From positions 20,740-84,739 of the forward strand of contig JANSWW010000014.1 in the NCBI GenBank assembly GCA_024743275.1: DNA of 64,000 nt. The letters are read 5' to 3'. Every line of letters begins with the position of its first letter. Positions within the stretch are counted from its first letter, which is position 1. This stretch comes from Alphaproteobacteria bacterium (GTDB taxonomy: Bacteria; Pseudomonadota; Alphaproteobacteria; JANSWW01). The notes under the pieces were generated by a model that saw nothing but the letters and a program-made list of their open reading frames with translations, ran no database searches and was not told where the DNA came from. This document shows, in pieces, positions 1 through 8,471 of the stretch. The position numbers and the translations under genes are program-made.

Positions 1-2
1 TC

Positions 3-137
3 GACGGCCTGACGGCGGGCTTCGCCGGGCTCTTTGGGGTGTTTCTGGATCGTCGGATCGGATCGCCAAACAAACGTTGGATCGGCGGTTTGCCGATGCG
101 GTGCCGAGTGCCGCGGAGTAATGGAAGGATTTTGTAG
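3..137 (+). CDS. 3' end of an unidentified protein (partial)
   Basis: An open frame enters from the left edge and stops at the TAG just before the next ATG. It reads as glycine/leucine/phenylalanine-rich, membrane-like sequence (LTAGFAGLFGVFL) followed by basic residues. A second frame is also open to a TAA at 119-121, so the true frame cannot be decided from 45 codons. Function unknown; it could belong to the same unit as the DUF411 gene, whose start codon directly abuts it. Confidence 0.3.
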   Translation, partial: DGLTAGFAGLFGVFLDRRIGSPNKRWIGGLPMRCRVPRSNGRIL

Positions 138-632
138 ATGCAGGTGTTTTCACGTCGTTCGTTTCTTGCCCGGTTTGGTGTTTCCCTGTCCGGCGCGATT
201 GGCCTGGGCGTTTTCGCCGGGACGACAGCCAAGGCGGCCACGGGCCTTAAGGTGAGCATGCATGTGTACAAGTCACCCTGGTGCGGATGCTGCGGCGCAT
301 GGATCGATCATATGCGCGACGCCGGTTTGGATGTGCGTGTCACGGAAGTTGAAGACCTCGCTCCGGTGAAGGCACGGTACGGGGTTCCTCAAGAGCTTCA
401 GTCCTGCCATACGGGGATCATCGAGGACTATGTGATTGAGGGGCATGTCCCGGCGCCGGATGTCGCACGACTGCTGAAGGAGCGTCCTGAAGCGACCGGC
501 CTCTCGGTTCCAGGCATGCCTGTCGGGTCCCCAGGTATGGAACAGGGCGCGCGCCGGGATCCATACGAAGTGGTCCTTTTCTCGCCGTCGAAGCGTAGCG
601 TGTACGCCCGCTATCCAGGGCGGACTCGATGA
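138..632 (+). CDS. DUF411 family exported metal-binding protein
   Basis: The 164-residue product starts with a twin-arginine-like signal (SRRSFLARFGVSL, then a hydrophobic stretch ending near AKAA), so it probably reaches the periplasm by the Tat route. The mature part has the DUF411 layout: KSPWCGCCGAWIDHMRDAG near residues 50-65 with a CxCC metal/thiol site, then the conserved SCHTG motif and the EGHVPAPDVARLL segment. DUF411 proteins occur in copper or heavy-metal resistance loci and some are called CopG; a metal-handling role is inferred from family. It is followed by a transporter pair after a 134-base gap, which may or may not share its transcript. Confidence 0.85.
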   Translation: MQVFSRRSFLARFGVSLSGAIGLGVFAGTTAKAATGLKVSMHVYKSPWCGCCGAWIDHMRDAGLDVRVTEVEDLAPVKARYGVPQELQSCHTGIIEDYVIEGHVPAPDVARLLKERPEATGLSVPGMPVGSPGMEQGARRDPYEVVLFSPSKRSVYARYPGRTR

Positions 633-766
633 CGACAGTCGGCATAGCTTCCGGTAGGCGGTAATCGGCAATCGGCAAATGGCCGGCCCCAATCGACCGA
701 CCGATTGGATCTTGATTTCCCCAATGGGTTGCCCAAGATACCCTCTTAACATTAGGGAGTGCTAAA

Positions 767-1219
767 GTGGGTCTGTTGGAAAACGGGGTGGTCATAGCGC
801 TTCTGGGCGGCGTCCTGATCGGCGTGGCCTGTGGGGTGCTGACACTCCTCACGGGCCGCGTCATGAGCGCTTCCAGCATGGTCGGCAGTCTTGTCGGTGG
901 GGCCGAGGGCGTGGCGGCGACCAGCATCGCCTTTATCGGCGGCATCGTCGCGGCGCCGCTGATGATGACCGGACTCGGGGTGGCTCAACAAAAGGTGGTG
1001 GAGCCGGGTTGGCCGCTGCTTGTCATCGGTGGACTTCTTGTCGGCGTGAGTGCGCGGTGGGGCGGTGCGTCGCTTGGCGCGGTGGTGACCGGGATCGCGA
1101 GACGGACGCCGCGGTCGCTGGTCATGCTCCTGGTCATGCTGGGCGGGGCAACGATCGGCGGGATTTTGCAGGTGCTTTTCGGCGGGCAGATGCTCCTCGG
1201 CGGGGGAGATGCCGCATGA
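767..1219 (+). CDS. YeeE/YedE-family (sulfur transport) membrane protein, first half
   Basis: A 150-residue integral membrane protein with about four hydrophobic helices, rich in glycine and alanine (GGVLIGVACGVLTLLTGRVMSASSMVGSLVGG). This matches the half-size YeeE/YedE (COG2391) proteins that act in pairs and are thought to move thiosulfate or other sulfur compounds across the inner membrane. The start is GTG at 767; no earlier start gives a better N-terminus. Its stop overlaps the ATG of the next gene (ATGA), which indicates translational coupling and a two-subunit transporter. Substrate is not evident from sequence. Confidence 0.8.
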   Translation: MGLLENGVVIALLGGVLIGVACGVLTLLTGRVMSASSMVGSLVGGAEGVAATSIAFIGGIVAAPLMMTGLGVAQQKVVEPGWPLLVIGGLLVGVSARWGGASLGAVVTGIARRTPRSLVMLLVMLGGATIGGILQVLFGGQMLLGGGDAA

Positions 1220-1656
1220 CCCGGATCGTCGCTCTGGTCTGTGGTCTGTTGTGCGGCGCAGGATTCTTGATCGCCGGGTTCTATGACCCCGCCCTGGTCC
1301 ACGAGGTCCTGGAACGGGATAGCGGGCCGCTGGCCGCCGGCCTCGCTTTGTTCGCCGCCGTCTTTGTCGCGGCCCTTCTTGCATCGATTTTCAGGCGGCC
1401 CGGTTCCCCCTATCTGGCGGACGACGAGGAGCCGCTGCCGGATTGGACAGGTCGGAAAGCGCTGGCAAGCGCCCTGGTATTCGGCCTCGGATGGGGATTG
1501 GCGGGATATTTCCCATTGTCGGCATTGGTCTCCGCCGGGGCGTTCTCTCCGGGGGCGGTGATCTTCCTTATATCGGTTTTGTCAGGGGTGATCCTATTCG
1601 ACGTCGTCTCCGGCCAGCGCAAGCTCGGGGGCGATCAGAACGGTCCTATCGGCTAA
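1216..1656 (+). CDS. YeeE/YedE-type (DUF6691) membrane protein, second half
   Basis: This 146-residue protein has four predicted membrane helices and the conserved AGFYDPALV segment near residues 20-30, and the GLGWGLAGYFPLSAL segment near residue 95, typical of the DUF6691/YeeE partner proteins. It overlaps the previous gene by four bases, so the two are almost certainly made together as halves of one sulfur-compound transporter. I chose the overlapping ATG at 1216 because the much longer open frame upstream merely shadows the first half. Confidence 0.8.
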   Translation: MTRIVALVCGLLCGAGFLIAGFYDPALVHEVLERDSGPLAAGLALFAAVFVAALLASIFRRPGSPYLADDEEPLPDWTGRKALASALVFGLGWGLAGYFPLSALVSAGAFSPGAVIFLISVLSGVILFDVVSGQRKLGGDQNGPIG

Positions 1657-1754
1657 ACCGCCAGACATCGGTACGGGTGAGCGCCGACAGGCGGGCACCG
1701 ATCCGTGGGGCATCCGTCGCCTGCGAAGCGGACCGATGTGTTCCCTCGGCCTCA

Positions 1755-1780
1755 AGCCCTGCCCCCGAGGGGGCAAGGTC
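1755..1780. terminator. Candidate bidirectional terminator between convergent genes
   Basis: A G/C hairpin, TGCCC-ccga-GGGGGCA, lies in the 176-base gap between the end of the YeeE pair and the end of acnB, which converge here. There is no clear T-run, so this is only a plausible intrinsic terminator. The rest of the gap shows nothing recognisable. Confidence 0.35.
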
Positions 1781-1832
1781 CAGAGCCCTGTAGATCTAAC
1801 GGCTGACCGTCCGGTGATCTTTCAGTCCAGAT

Positions 1833-4598
1833 TCACGCACGCGGCGGCGCGAACTTGGTCAGGTTGATGCCGTCGACGGCGGACTTGTACTCATCGATGC
1901 TCGGCGTCCGGCCGAGAATGGTCGACAACACCACCACCGGCGTCGACGCCAGGAGCGACTCGCCCTTCTTCTCGTCGGAGTCCCCCACAACCCGGCCTTG
2001 GAACAAGCGGGTCGACGTCGCCATCACGGTATCCCCCTTGGCCGCCTTTTCCTGGTTACCCATGCACAGGTTGCAGCCGGGGCGCTCGAGATAAAGGATT
2101 TTCTCGTACGCGGTACGGGCCTTGGTCTTCGGCGCGTCGTCATCGAATTCGAACCCTGCGTATTTCCGCAGGATATCCCAGTCGCCCTCCGCCTTCAGTT
2201 CCTCGACGATGTTATAGGTCGGCGGCGCGACGACCAGCGGGGCATTGAAGTCGATGGTGCCGTTTTCCCGTTCAAGGTTGCGGAACATCTGGGCGACGAT
2301 GTTCAGGTCGCCCTTGTGCACCATGCAGGAACCGACGAATCCCAAATCGACTTTCTTTGTCCCGCCATAATAGGAGATGGGGCGTATCGTATCGTGCGTA
2401 TACCGTTTCGCCACGTCGATGTTGTTGACATCGGGGTCGGCGATCATCGGCTCGTTGATCTGGTCGAGGTCGACAACCACTTCCGCAAAGTATTTGGCGT
2501 TATCGTCCGGCCGCAGGGCGGGCTGCTCTCCGGACCTGATCTCGGCAATGCGCTTATCGGCTTTGTCAATCAGCCCGCGGAGCATCCCGGACTCGATTTC
2601 CATACCCTTGTCGATCATGGCCTGAATGCGGGCTTTCGCGATTTCGAGGGACTCGATCAGGGTCTCGTCGTTCGAAACGCAGATGGACGCCTTCGCCTTC
2701 ATCTCGGCGGTCCAGTCCGTAAAGGTGAAGGCCTGGTCGGCGAGTAGGGTTCCGATGTGCACTTCGATCACGCGGCCCTGGAAGACATTCTCCCCGCTGA
2801 ACTGGGCCAGCATCTGGGCCTGGGTGGCGTGCACGACGTCGCGGAAGTCCATATGCTCGCCCATCTTGCCCTTGAACGTCACCTTGACGGATTCGGGCAC
2901 GGTGATGCTCGCCTGACCGGTGGCCAGCGCCAGGGCGACGGTTCCCGAATCGGCCCCGAAGGCCACGCCTTTGGACATCCGCGTGTGCGAGTCGCCACCG
3001 ATGATGACCGCCCGGTCATCGATGGTGATGTCGTTCAGGACCTTATGGATCACGTCCGTCATCGCATGGTACTTGCCCTTCGGGTCACGGCCCGTGACCA
3101 GGCCGAACCGGTTCATGAACGCCATGAGCTTGGGCGTGTTGGCCTGGGCCTTGCTGTCCCAAACCGAGGCCGTGTGGCAACCGGACTGGTAGGCGCCGTC
3201 GAGGACCGGGGAAATCACCGTTGCCGCCATGGCTTCCAGTTCCTGCACGGTCATCGGTCCGGTCGTATCCTGGGAGCCGACGATGTTGACCGTGACCCGG
3301 GCGTCGGAGCCGGCATGCAGGATCGTCCCTTCGGGGACGCCCACCGCATTCCTGTTGAAGATCTTTTCGACGGCCGTCAGACCGCGATCCGGGTGGGAAA
3401 CCAGCTTCGCCGGCGCAAACACCCGCTTCGGTTCGATGCCGAGCGTTTCCGCGGCGAAAGTCTGAAGTTTCTTCCCGAAGTCGATGGCGTAGGAGCCACC
3501 CGCCTTCATGAATTCGACCGATTGGGGCGAGAAGGCCGTGGCGACGTCGGCCAGTTCTTCGGAACCGTCCTCATTACAGAGTTTCTTGGTCTTGGTGTTG
3601 ATGGTGAGAACGGTCCCTGTCGCGACCGAGTATTTCTCTTCGAGGACCGGATTGCCGTCGTTGTTGATGACGACGTTCCCGGCATCGTCGACTTGCTTGA
3701 CCCAGTTCTTGAGGTCGATGCCGATGCCGCCGGTAACTCCGACCGTGGTCAGGAAGATCGGCGAAATGCCGTTGGTGCCGGCCACGATCGGCGCGATGTT
3801 GACGAATGGCACATAGGGGCTCGCCTGGTGGCCGGTCCAGAGCGCGCAGTTGTTGACGCCGGACATGCGGGACGAGCCGACCCCCATGGTCCCTTTCTCG
3901 GCGATCAACATGATCCGCTTACCCGGATGCTGGAGCTTGAGCGCCTCGATCTCCTTTTGAGCCGTTTCGGAGATAAAGCTCTTGCCGTGCAATTCCCGGT
4001 CCGCACGCGAGTGGGCCTCGGCGCCCGGGGACATGAGGTCGGTCGAGATATCCCCCTCGGCCGCGACGTAGGTCACGACCTTAATCTCGTCTTCGATATC
4101 CGGCAGCTTGGTGAAGAACTCGGCGTCGGCATAGCTGCGCAGTATGTCTGCCGCGACCTTGTTGCCGGCCTTGTACGCCGTCTCCAACCGGTCGGTGTCC
4201 GCGTCGTACAGGAACACCTGCGTTTTCAGGACGTCGGCCGCGGCCGCCGCGATATCCGCGTCGTCGCCCAGTGCGAGGTCGAGCAGGACCTTGACGGACG
4301 GGCCGCCTTTCATATGGGAAAGGAGCTCGAACGCGAATGTGGGGGAAATCTCATCGACGACGGCGCCGCCGAGAATGATCTCCTTCAAGAACGCCGCCTT
4401 AACGCCGGCGGCGCTCGTGGTGCCGGGTAGGGTGTTGTAAATGAAGAACTTTAAGGAGTCTTGCCTGTCCTCGTGGCCAGGATCCTTGATCTGTTCGATC
4501 AGTTCTTCAACGAGAGCCCCGTCTTCGATCGGTTTGGGGTTCAACCCCAGTTTCTTCCGTTCCTCGATCTCCGCCAAGTAACTGGTGTACAAGCTCAT
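1833..4598 (-). CDS. acnB: Aconitate hydratase B / 2-methylisocitrate dehydratase
   Basis: AcnB interconverts citrate and isocitrate in the TCA cycle and can also hydrate 2-methyl-cis-aconitate in the methylcitrate cycle. The 921-residue protein has the AcnB order: an N-terminal HEAT-like helical domain (about 1-160), the swivel domain (GKSFISETAQKEIEALKL), then the aconitase core. The three [4Fe-4S] ligands are visible as the cysteine in FVGSCMVH and the two in CNLCMGN near the C-terminus. It is somewhat longer than the roughly 865-residue enterobacterial AcnB, as expected for alphaproteobacterial forms. The start codon follows a GGAAA ribosome site. It is monocistronic and divergent from urtA. 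Confidence 0.95.
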   Translation of the reverse strand: MSLYTSYLAEIEERKKLGLNPKPIEDGALVEELIEQIKDPGHEDRQDSLKFFIYNTLPGTTSAAGVKAAFLKEIILGGAVVDEISPTFAFELLSHMKGGPSVKVLLDLALGDDADIAAAAADVLKTQVFLYDADTDRLETAYKAGNKVAADILRSYADAEFFTKLPDIEDEIKVVTYVAAEGDISTDLMSPGAEAHSRADRELHGKSFISETAQKEIEALKLQHPGKRIMLIAEKGTMGVGSSRMSGVNNCALWTGHQASPYVPFVNIAPIVAGTNGISPIFLTTVGVTGGIGIDLKNWVKQVDDAGNVVINNDGNPVLEEKYSVATGTVLTINTKTKKLCNEDGSEELADVATAFSPQSVEFMKAGGSYAIDFGKKLQTFAAETLGIEPKRVFAPAKLVSHPDRGLTAVEKIFNRNAVGVPEGTILHAGSDARVTVNIVGSQDTTGPMTVQELEAMAATVISPVLDGAYQSGCHTASVWDSKAQANTPKLMAFMNRFGLVTGRDPKGKYHAMTDVIHKVLNDITIDDRAVIIGGDSHTRMSKGVAFGADSGTVALALATGQASITVPESVKVTFKGKMGEHMDFRDVVHATQAQMLAQFSGENVFQGRVIEVHIGTLLADQAFTFTDWTAEMKAKASICVSNDETLIESLEIAKARIQAMIDKGMEIESGMLRGLIDKADKRIAEIRSGEQPALRPDDNAKYFAEVVVDLDQINEPMIADPDVNNIDVAKRYTHDTIRPISYYGGTKKVDLGFVGSCMVHKGDLNIVAQMFRNLERENGTIDFNAPLVVAPPTYNIVEELKAEGDWDILRKYAGFEFDDDAPKTKARTAYEKILYLERPGCNLCMGNQEKAAKGDTVMATSTRLFQGRVVGDSDEKKGESLLASTPVVVLSTILGRTPSIDEYKSAVDGINLTKFAPPRA

Positions 4599-5119
4599 CG
4601 TTTTCCAACCCTGCTAAATGTTGCCGATCTTCTAAAGACGTCCGTCATATATGAAGGCGGTTGCATCAGAACCACACTAATTTTCCCATGTCGCCGGCCC
4701 CGGTTCAACGTGGAAGAAGAGACGGATCATCGGCCAAGGAGGCCTTCCCGACGATCTCTCTTCCAATCACCAGCCCCGCCGCCGCCGTTCAATACAACAA
4801 GTCGGATTTGGAAGCGAATCCACTCTCTTTCCCGGGGTGGCGAGACCCGAACAGGGCGGGCGATCAAATCGACGTAAGCGCACCAAGAGAGTATATTCAC
4901 GTTTCCTAATGATCAAAAAATAGCCAAATGAAAAACGATTGAGTATAAAATAGGCATTGTGATACCCATTCCGCATTGCAGCATCGCCTGCCATTTTTGG
5001 TTAACGGCCTGTAATTGCTTCATAAATATCCGAAACTAAATAGGAAAAGTGGTTGGCATACATCGTGCTCCAGTCGTTTTGGATGCAATGCAGCATCGTG
5101 TGCATGTGGAGGCTTTACG
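4599..5119. other. Intergenic region between divergent acnB and urtA
   Basis: This 521-base gap holds no convincing gene; its frames are short and unlike proteins. It becomes AT-rich from about 4880 to 5050, which suits promoter and regulatory DNA. The recognisable elements are the sigma-54 match at 5053-5069, a small GATGC-N6-GCATC stem at 5082-5097 in the expected urtA leader, and the urtA ribosome site GTGGAGG at 5106-5112. The acnB promoter should lie near 4620-4750 but no clear -35/-10 stands out. Confidence 0.6.
5053..5069 (+). promoter_or_regulatory. Sigma-54 (-24/-12) promoter upstream of urtA
   Basis: TTGGCATACATCGTGCT matches the sigma-54 consensus TGGCAY-N6-TGCW, with the invariant GG (5055-5056) and GC (5067-5068) exactly 12 bases apart. 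Transcription would begin near 5080, about 40 bases before the urtA start. Sigma-54 with NtrC is the usual nitrogen-limitation control of urea uptake; no clear NtrC palindrome was found by eye upstream, so the activator is inferred. Confidence 0.7.
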
Positions 5120-6403
5120 ATGAAATCACAATTCAAAGGCGCTATCGCGGCGGCTGGGCTGACTTTGGGCCTGCTGGGCGCGGCCGAAGCGCAGGCGGAG
5201 ACCATCAAGGTTGGCGTTTTGCACTCGTTGTCCGGAACCATGGCGATCTCCGAGACGACGTTGAAGGATACCATGCTGCTGATGATCGAACAGCAGAACG
5301 CCAAGGGCGGCGTGCTGGGCAAGCAGCTCGAGCCGGTCGTGGTCGACCCGGCCTCCGACTGGCCGCTTTTCGCCGAGAAGGCGCGGGAGCTGCTGACCGT
5401 ACACGAGGTGGACGTGATCTTCGGGAACTGGACCTCGGTCAGCCGGAAATCGGTTCTGCCGGTCATCGAGGAGCTGAACGGCCTTCTGTTCTACCCGGTT
5501 CAGTATGAGGGCGAAGAGAGCTCCAAGAACGTCTTCTACACCGGTGCCGCGCCCAACCAACAGGCCATTCCGGCGACGGACTATTTCCTGGAGGAGTTGG
5601 GGGTCGAGAAGTTCGCGCTGCTTGGCACCGACTACGTCTATCCGCGGACGACGAACAACATCCTGGAGCAGTACCTCAAGGATAAGGGCATTCCCGAGGG
5701 CGATATTTTCGTGAACTACACGCCCTTCGGCCATTCGGATTGGTCCAAGATCGTCGCCGATGTCGTCGCCCTGGGGGCGGATGGCAAGAAGGTCGGGGTG
5801 ATCTCGACCATCAACGGCGACGCCAATATCGGTTTCTATAAGGAACTCGCCGCCGCCGGGGTTTCCGCCGACGACATTCCGGTTGTCGCCTTCTCGGTCG
5901 GCGAAGAGGAACTGTCGGGTCTGGATACCTCCAACCTCGTCGGCCACCTCGCGGCCTGGAATTACTTCCAATCGGCCGATACCGAGGCCAATGCGGAGTT
6001 CATCGCGGCGTGGAAGGCGAAGATGGGTGAGGATCGGGTCACCAACGATCCGATGGAGGCCCACTATATCGGCTTCAACATGTGGGTGAACGCGGTCGAG
6101 CAGGCCGGTACCACCGATGTCGATGCCGTGCGCACCGCGATGTACGGTCAGGAATTCCCGAACCTGACCGGAGGCACCGCCGTGATGCTGCCGAACCACC
6201 ATCTCGCCAAGCCGGTTCTGATCGGTGAGATCCAGGCGGACGGTCAGTTCGATATCATCAGCCAGACCGATGAGGTCCCGGGAGACGCCTGGACCGACTT
6301 CCTGCCGGAATCCGCGGTTCTTGTCGCGGATTGGAAGGATCTCGGCTGCGGGATGTACAACACCGAGACCAAGGTCTGCGTGCAGATCAAGTCCAACTAC
6401 TAA
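5120..6403 (+). CDS. urtA: Urea ABC transporter, substrate-binding protein UrtA
   Basis: UrtA is the periplasmic receptor of the high-affinity urea importer. The 427-residue protein begins with a Sec signal peptide (MKSQFKGAIAAAGLTLGLLG, cleavage after AQA) and continues with the branched-chain-amino-acid-receptor fold typical of UrtA: IKVGVLHSLSGTMAISE, the VIFGNWTSVSRKSVLPV and NGLLFYPVQYEGEE segments. I chose ATG 5120, not the upstream in-frame ATG at 5015, because it gives the signal peptide at the N-terminus and sits seven bases after GGAGG. The first gene of urtABCDE, it is followed by a strong stem-loop before urtB. Confidence 0.95.
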   Translation: MKSQFKGAIAAAGLTLGLLGAAEAQAETIKVGVLHSLSGTMAISETTLKDTMLLMIEQQNAKGGVLGKQLEPVVVDPASDWPLFAEKARELLTVHEVDVIFGNWTSVSRKSVLPVIEELNGLLFYPVQYEGEESSKNVFYTGAAPNQQAIPATDYFLEELGVEKFALLGTDYVYPRTTNNILEQYLKDKGIPEGDIFVNYTPFGHSDWSKIVADVVALGADGKKVGVISTINGDANIGFYKELAAAGVSADDIPVVAFSVGEEELSGLDTSNLVGHLAAWNYFQSADTEANAEFIAAWKAKMGEDRVTNDPMEAHYIGFNMWVNAVEQAGTTDVDAVRTAMYGQEFPNLTGGTAVMLPNHHLAKPVLIGEIQADGQFDIISQTDEVPGDAWTDFLPESAVLVADWKDLGCGMYNTETKVCVQIKSNY

Positions 6404-6420
6404 GAGCGATCATGTCCTTC

Positions 6421-6456
6421 TGTGAGGAGGCCCGAAATACTCGGGTCCTCCTCGCA
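6421..6456 (+). terminator. Stem-loop between urtA and urtB (attenuator / mRNA-stability element)
   Basis: TGTGAGGAGGCCCGA pairs with TCGGG-t-CCTCCTCGCA around a five-base loop, giving a 15-pair stem with one bulged T. It lies 17 bases after the urtA stop. Only a short T-run (TTTT) follows further on, so partial termination or protection of the urtA 3' end, giving more receptor than membrane subunits, is more likely than full termination. Confidence 0.6.
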
Positions 6457-6509
6457 GGCGACGCGTTTTGCCGTTTCCCTTAAATGATTCCGCAGAGACC
6501 GCCCCTCTG

Positions 6510-8468
6510 ATGATCCGCACGATCACCGCTCTTCTGTTCGCCGCGACGCTCATCCTGTCGTTCGGCGTTGGAACGCCCGCTCGGGCTTCCGACAGTATCG
6601 AAGTTATCTTCGAGACCCATGCGGAGATCATCATCAAGGGGTCCCGTCGCACCATCACGCCGGCCATCGAGGCGTTCCGGGATAGCGGGCTTCCGGAGGC
6701 CCAGATCGTCCTCGAGACCTGGCGCGCGAAGGACTTGTGGGTCCGCAAGGCGGATAACCGGTTCTTCCGGGCGACGACGGAAGACCGCAAGACATACGAC
6801 CTCCTGGATATCGTCACCGGGGAAGCCCTGGGGCGGGCGGCCAAGAAGGAGCTCCGGCAGATCAAGCCGAACAGCGGTGTGCGCGGCCTGATTTCCGCGG
6901 CCTTGGTCCGCTTCCAGCTCAGCGATCCCGATCCCGAGGTGCGGCGGTCGAGCCTCGCGGCGATCCAGCGGGACCCGGCACCAAGCCATCTGGCCGCCCT
7001 CGAAGCCTCCATCGACAAGGAAGACGATCCCGGCCTCAAGGCGGAAAAGAGGCGTCTCGCCGGTTTGCTCACTATTCAATTCGCCGAGGCGCCGGAGACC
7101 CGGGTCGCCGCCATTCGAGCGGTCTCCTCGGATCTTGGGATCGATGTAAGGGCCGCCCTGAACCCGATCCTCGCCACCCGGATCGGCGTCTATACAGCGG
7201 CACCGGAGGGGAATGTCGCGGCGCGCCTCACCATTGGGAGCGATATCGGCGCGGACGAGGCCTATGCATTGCTGGTCGCCCAAGGCGCCGCCGCGCCGAT
7301 CCCGGATGAGGAGAAGAAAGCCGCCTTGGCGGAGCATATCGACGGCGGGATGGTCGGCGGCGTACCGGTCGCTTCCCTTACCGATCCCGCGGCCCGGGAT
7401 CGGGCCTACGCGCGTTTGGCGGCGGCGGGTCGCGTGCCCCCGTCGCCGACGGCGGAAGAGCGCGATGCTGCCATCGCCGCGCACCGGTTCTACGCGGTCT
7501 ATGAGGAGCCCAACCCGGCGGTCACCGACGCCGCCAGCGAGGCGTTGGAGTCCATTGGCACCATGGTCCGGTCCTATGAGGTGCTCGATCTGTCGCTCGA
7601 TGCGCTGTCTTTGGCCTCGATCTATTTCCTGGCGGCGATCGGGCTCGCCATCACCTTCGGCGTCATGCGGGTCATCAACATGGCCCATGGCGAGTTCATC
7701 ATGATGGGGGCCTATACGGGTTTCGTCGTTCAGCAGCTCATCCCGAGCTACACGATCTCCATTCTGGTGGCCTTGCCGCTCGCCTTCGCCATCACCTTCG
7801 CCGCGGGGGTGACCCTGGAACGCCTGGTGATCCGCTGGCTCTACGACCGGCCCCTGGAAACCCTGCTGGCGACCTTCGGCGTGTCCATCGCGTTGCAGCA
7901 GATCGCGAAGAACATCTTTGGAACCCAGGCCCGGCCGCTGACGTCGCCGGAATGGCTCGATGGCGCGTGGGACATCAACCCGATCGTCTCGATCTCGTGG
8001 ATCCGGGTCGCGATCTTCGTGCTGAGCGTTGTGTTCCTGCTGTTCCTCCTTTTCGTGCTCAACCGGACCCGTCTTGGGCTCGAGGTCCGCGCCGTGACGC
8101 AGAATCCGCGCATGGCCGCCTCCATGGGGATCAATCCCGACTACATTCGCATGATGACCTTCGGGCTCGGGTCCGGGATCGCAGGCATCGCCGGCGTCGC
8201 CATCGGGCTTTTCGCCAAGGTGACCTCCGGACTGGGACAGGACTATATCGTCCAGAGCTTCATGACCGTCGTGGTCGGCGGCGTGGGGAACCTCTGGGGC
8301 GTGCTGGCGGGGGCCGGGCTGATCGGCATCCTGCAAAAGGGCATCGAAGCGCTCAACCCGTCCAACACGCTCGCCGCGCAGACCTATATGATCATCTTCA
8401 TCATCATTTTCATTCAGTTCCGGCCAAAGGGCATGTTCGCCCTCAAGGGCCGGGCGGCGGGGGACTGA
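6510..8468 (+). CDS. urtB: Urea ABC transporter, permease UrtB
   Basis: UrtB forms half of the membrane channel for urea. The 652-residue product has a signal sequence (MIRTITALLFAATLILSFG), a roughly 330-residue soluble extension with alpha-helical repeats characteristic of UrtB, and from about residue 355 a LivH-type permease (ASIYFLAAIGLAITFGVMRV, INMAHGEFIMMGAY) ending in the conserved VQSFMTVVVGGVGNLWG segment. ATG 6510 is preferred over the earlier in-frame ATG at 6468 because it starts directly with the signal sequence. urtC begins four bases after the stop. Confidence 0.93.
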   Translation: MIRTITALLFAATLILSFGVGTPARASDSIEVIFETHAEIIIKGSRRTITPAIEAFRDSGLPEAQIVLETWRAKDLWVRKADNRFFRATTEDRKTYDLLDIVTGEALGRAAKKELRQIKPNSGVRGLISAALVRFQLSDPDPEVRRSSLAAIQRDPAPSHLAALEASIDKEDDPGLKAEKRRLAGLLTIQFAEAPETRVAAIRAVSSDLGIDVRAALNPILATRIGVYTAAPEGNVAARLTIGSDIGADEAYALLVAQGAAAPIPDEEKKAALAEHIDGGMVGGVPVASLTDPAARDRAYARLAAAGRVPPSPTAEERDAAIAAHRFYAVYEEPNPAVTDAASEALESIGTMVRSYEVLDLSLDALSLASIYFLAAIGLAITFGVMRVINMAHGEFIMMGAYTGFVVQQLIPSYTISILVALPLAFAITFAAGVTLERLVIRWLYDRPLETLLATFGVSIALQQIAKNIFGTQARPLTSPEWLDGAWDINPIVSISWIRVAIFVLSVVFLLFLLFVLNRTRLGLEVRAVTQNPRMAASMGINPDYIRMMTFGLGSGIAGIAGVAIGLFAKVTSGLGQDYIVQSFMTVVVGGVGNLWGVLAGAGLIGILQKGIEALNPSNTLAAQTYMIIFIIIFIQFRPKGMFALKGRAAGD

Positions 8469-8471
8469 TCC

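Noticed and set aside
2757..4430. 557-codon plus-strand ORF antisense to acnB
   Set aside because: It is a high-GC shadow of acnB: composition rich in Arg, Gly, Asp and His, no recognisable domain, while the opposite strand encodes a complete aconitase.
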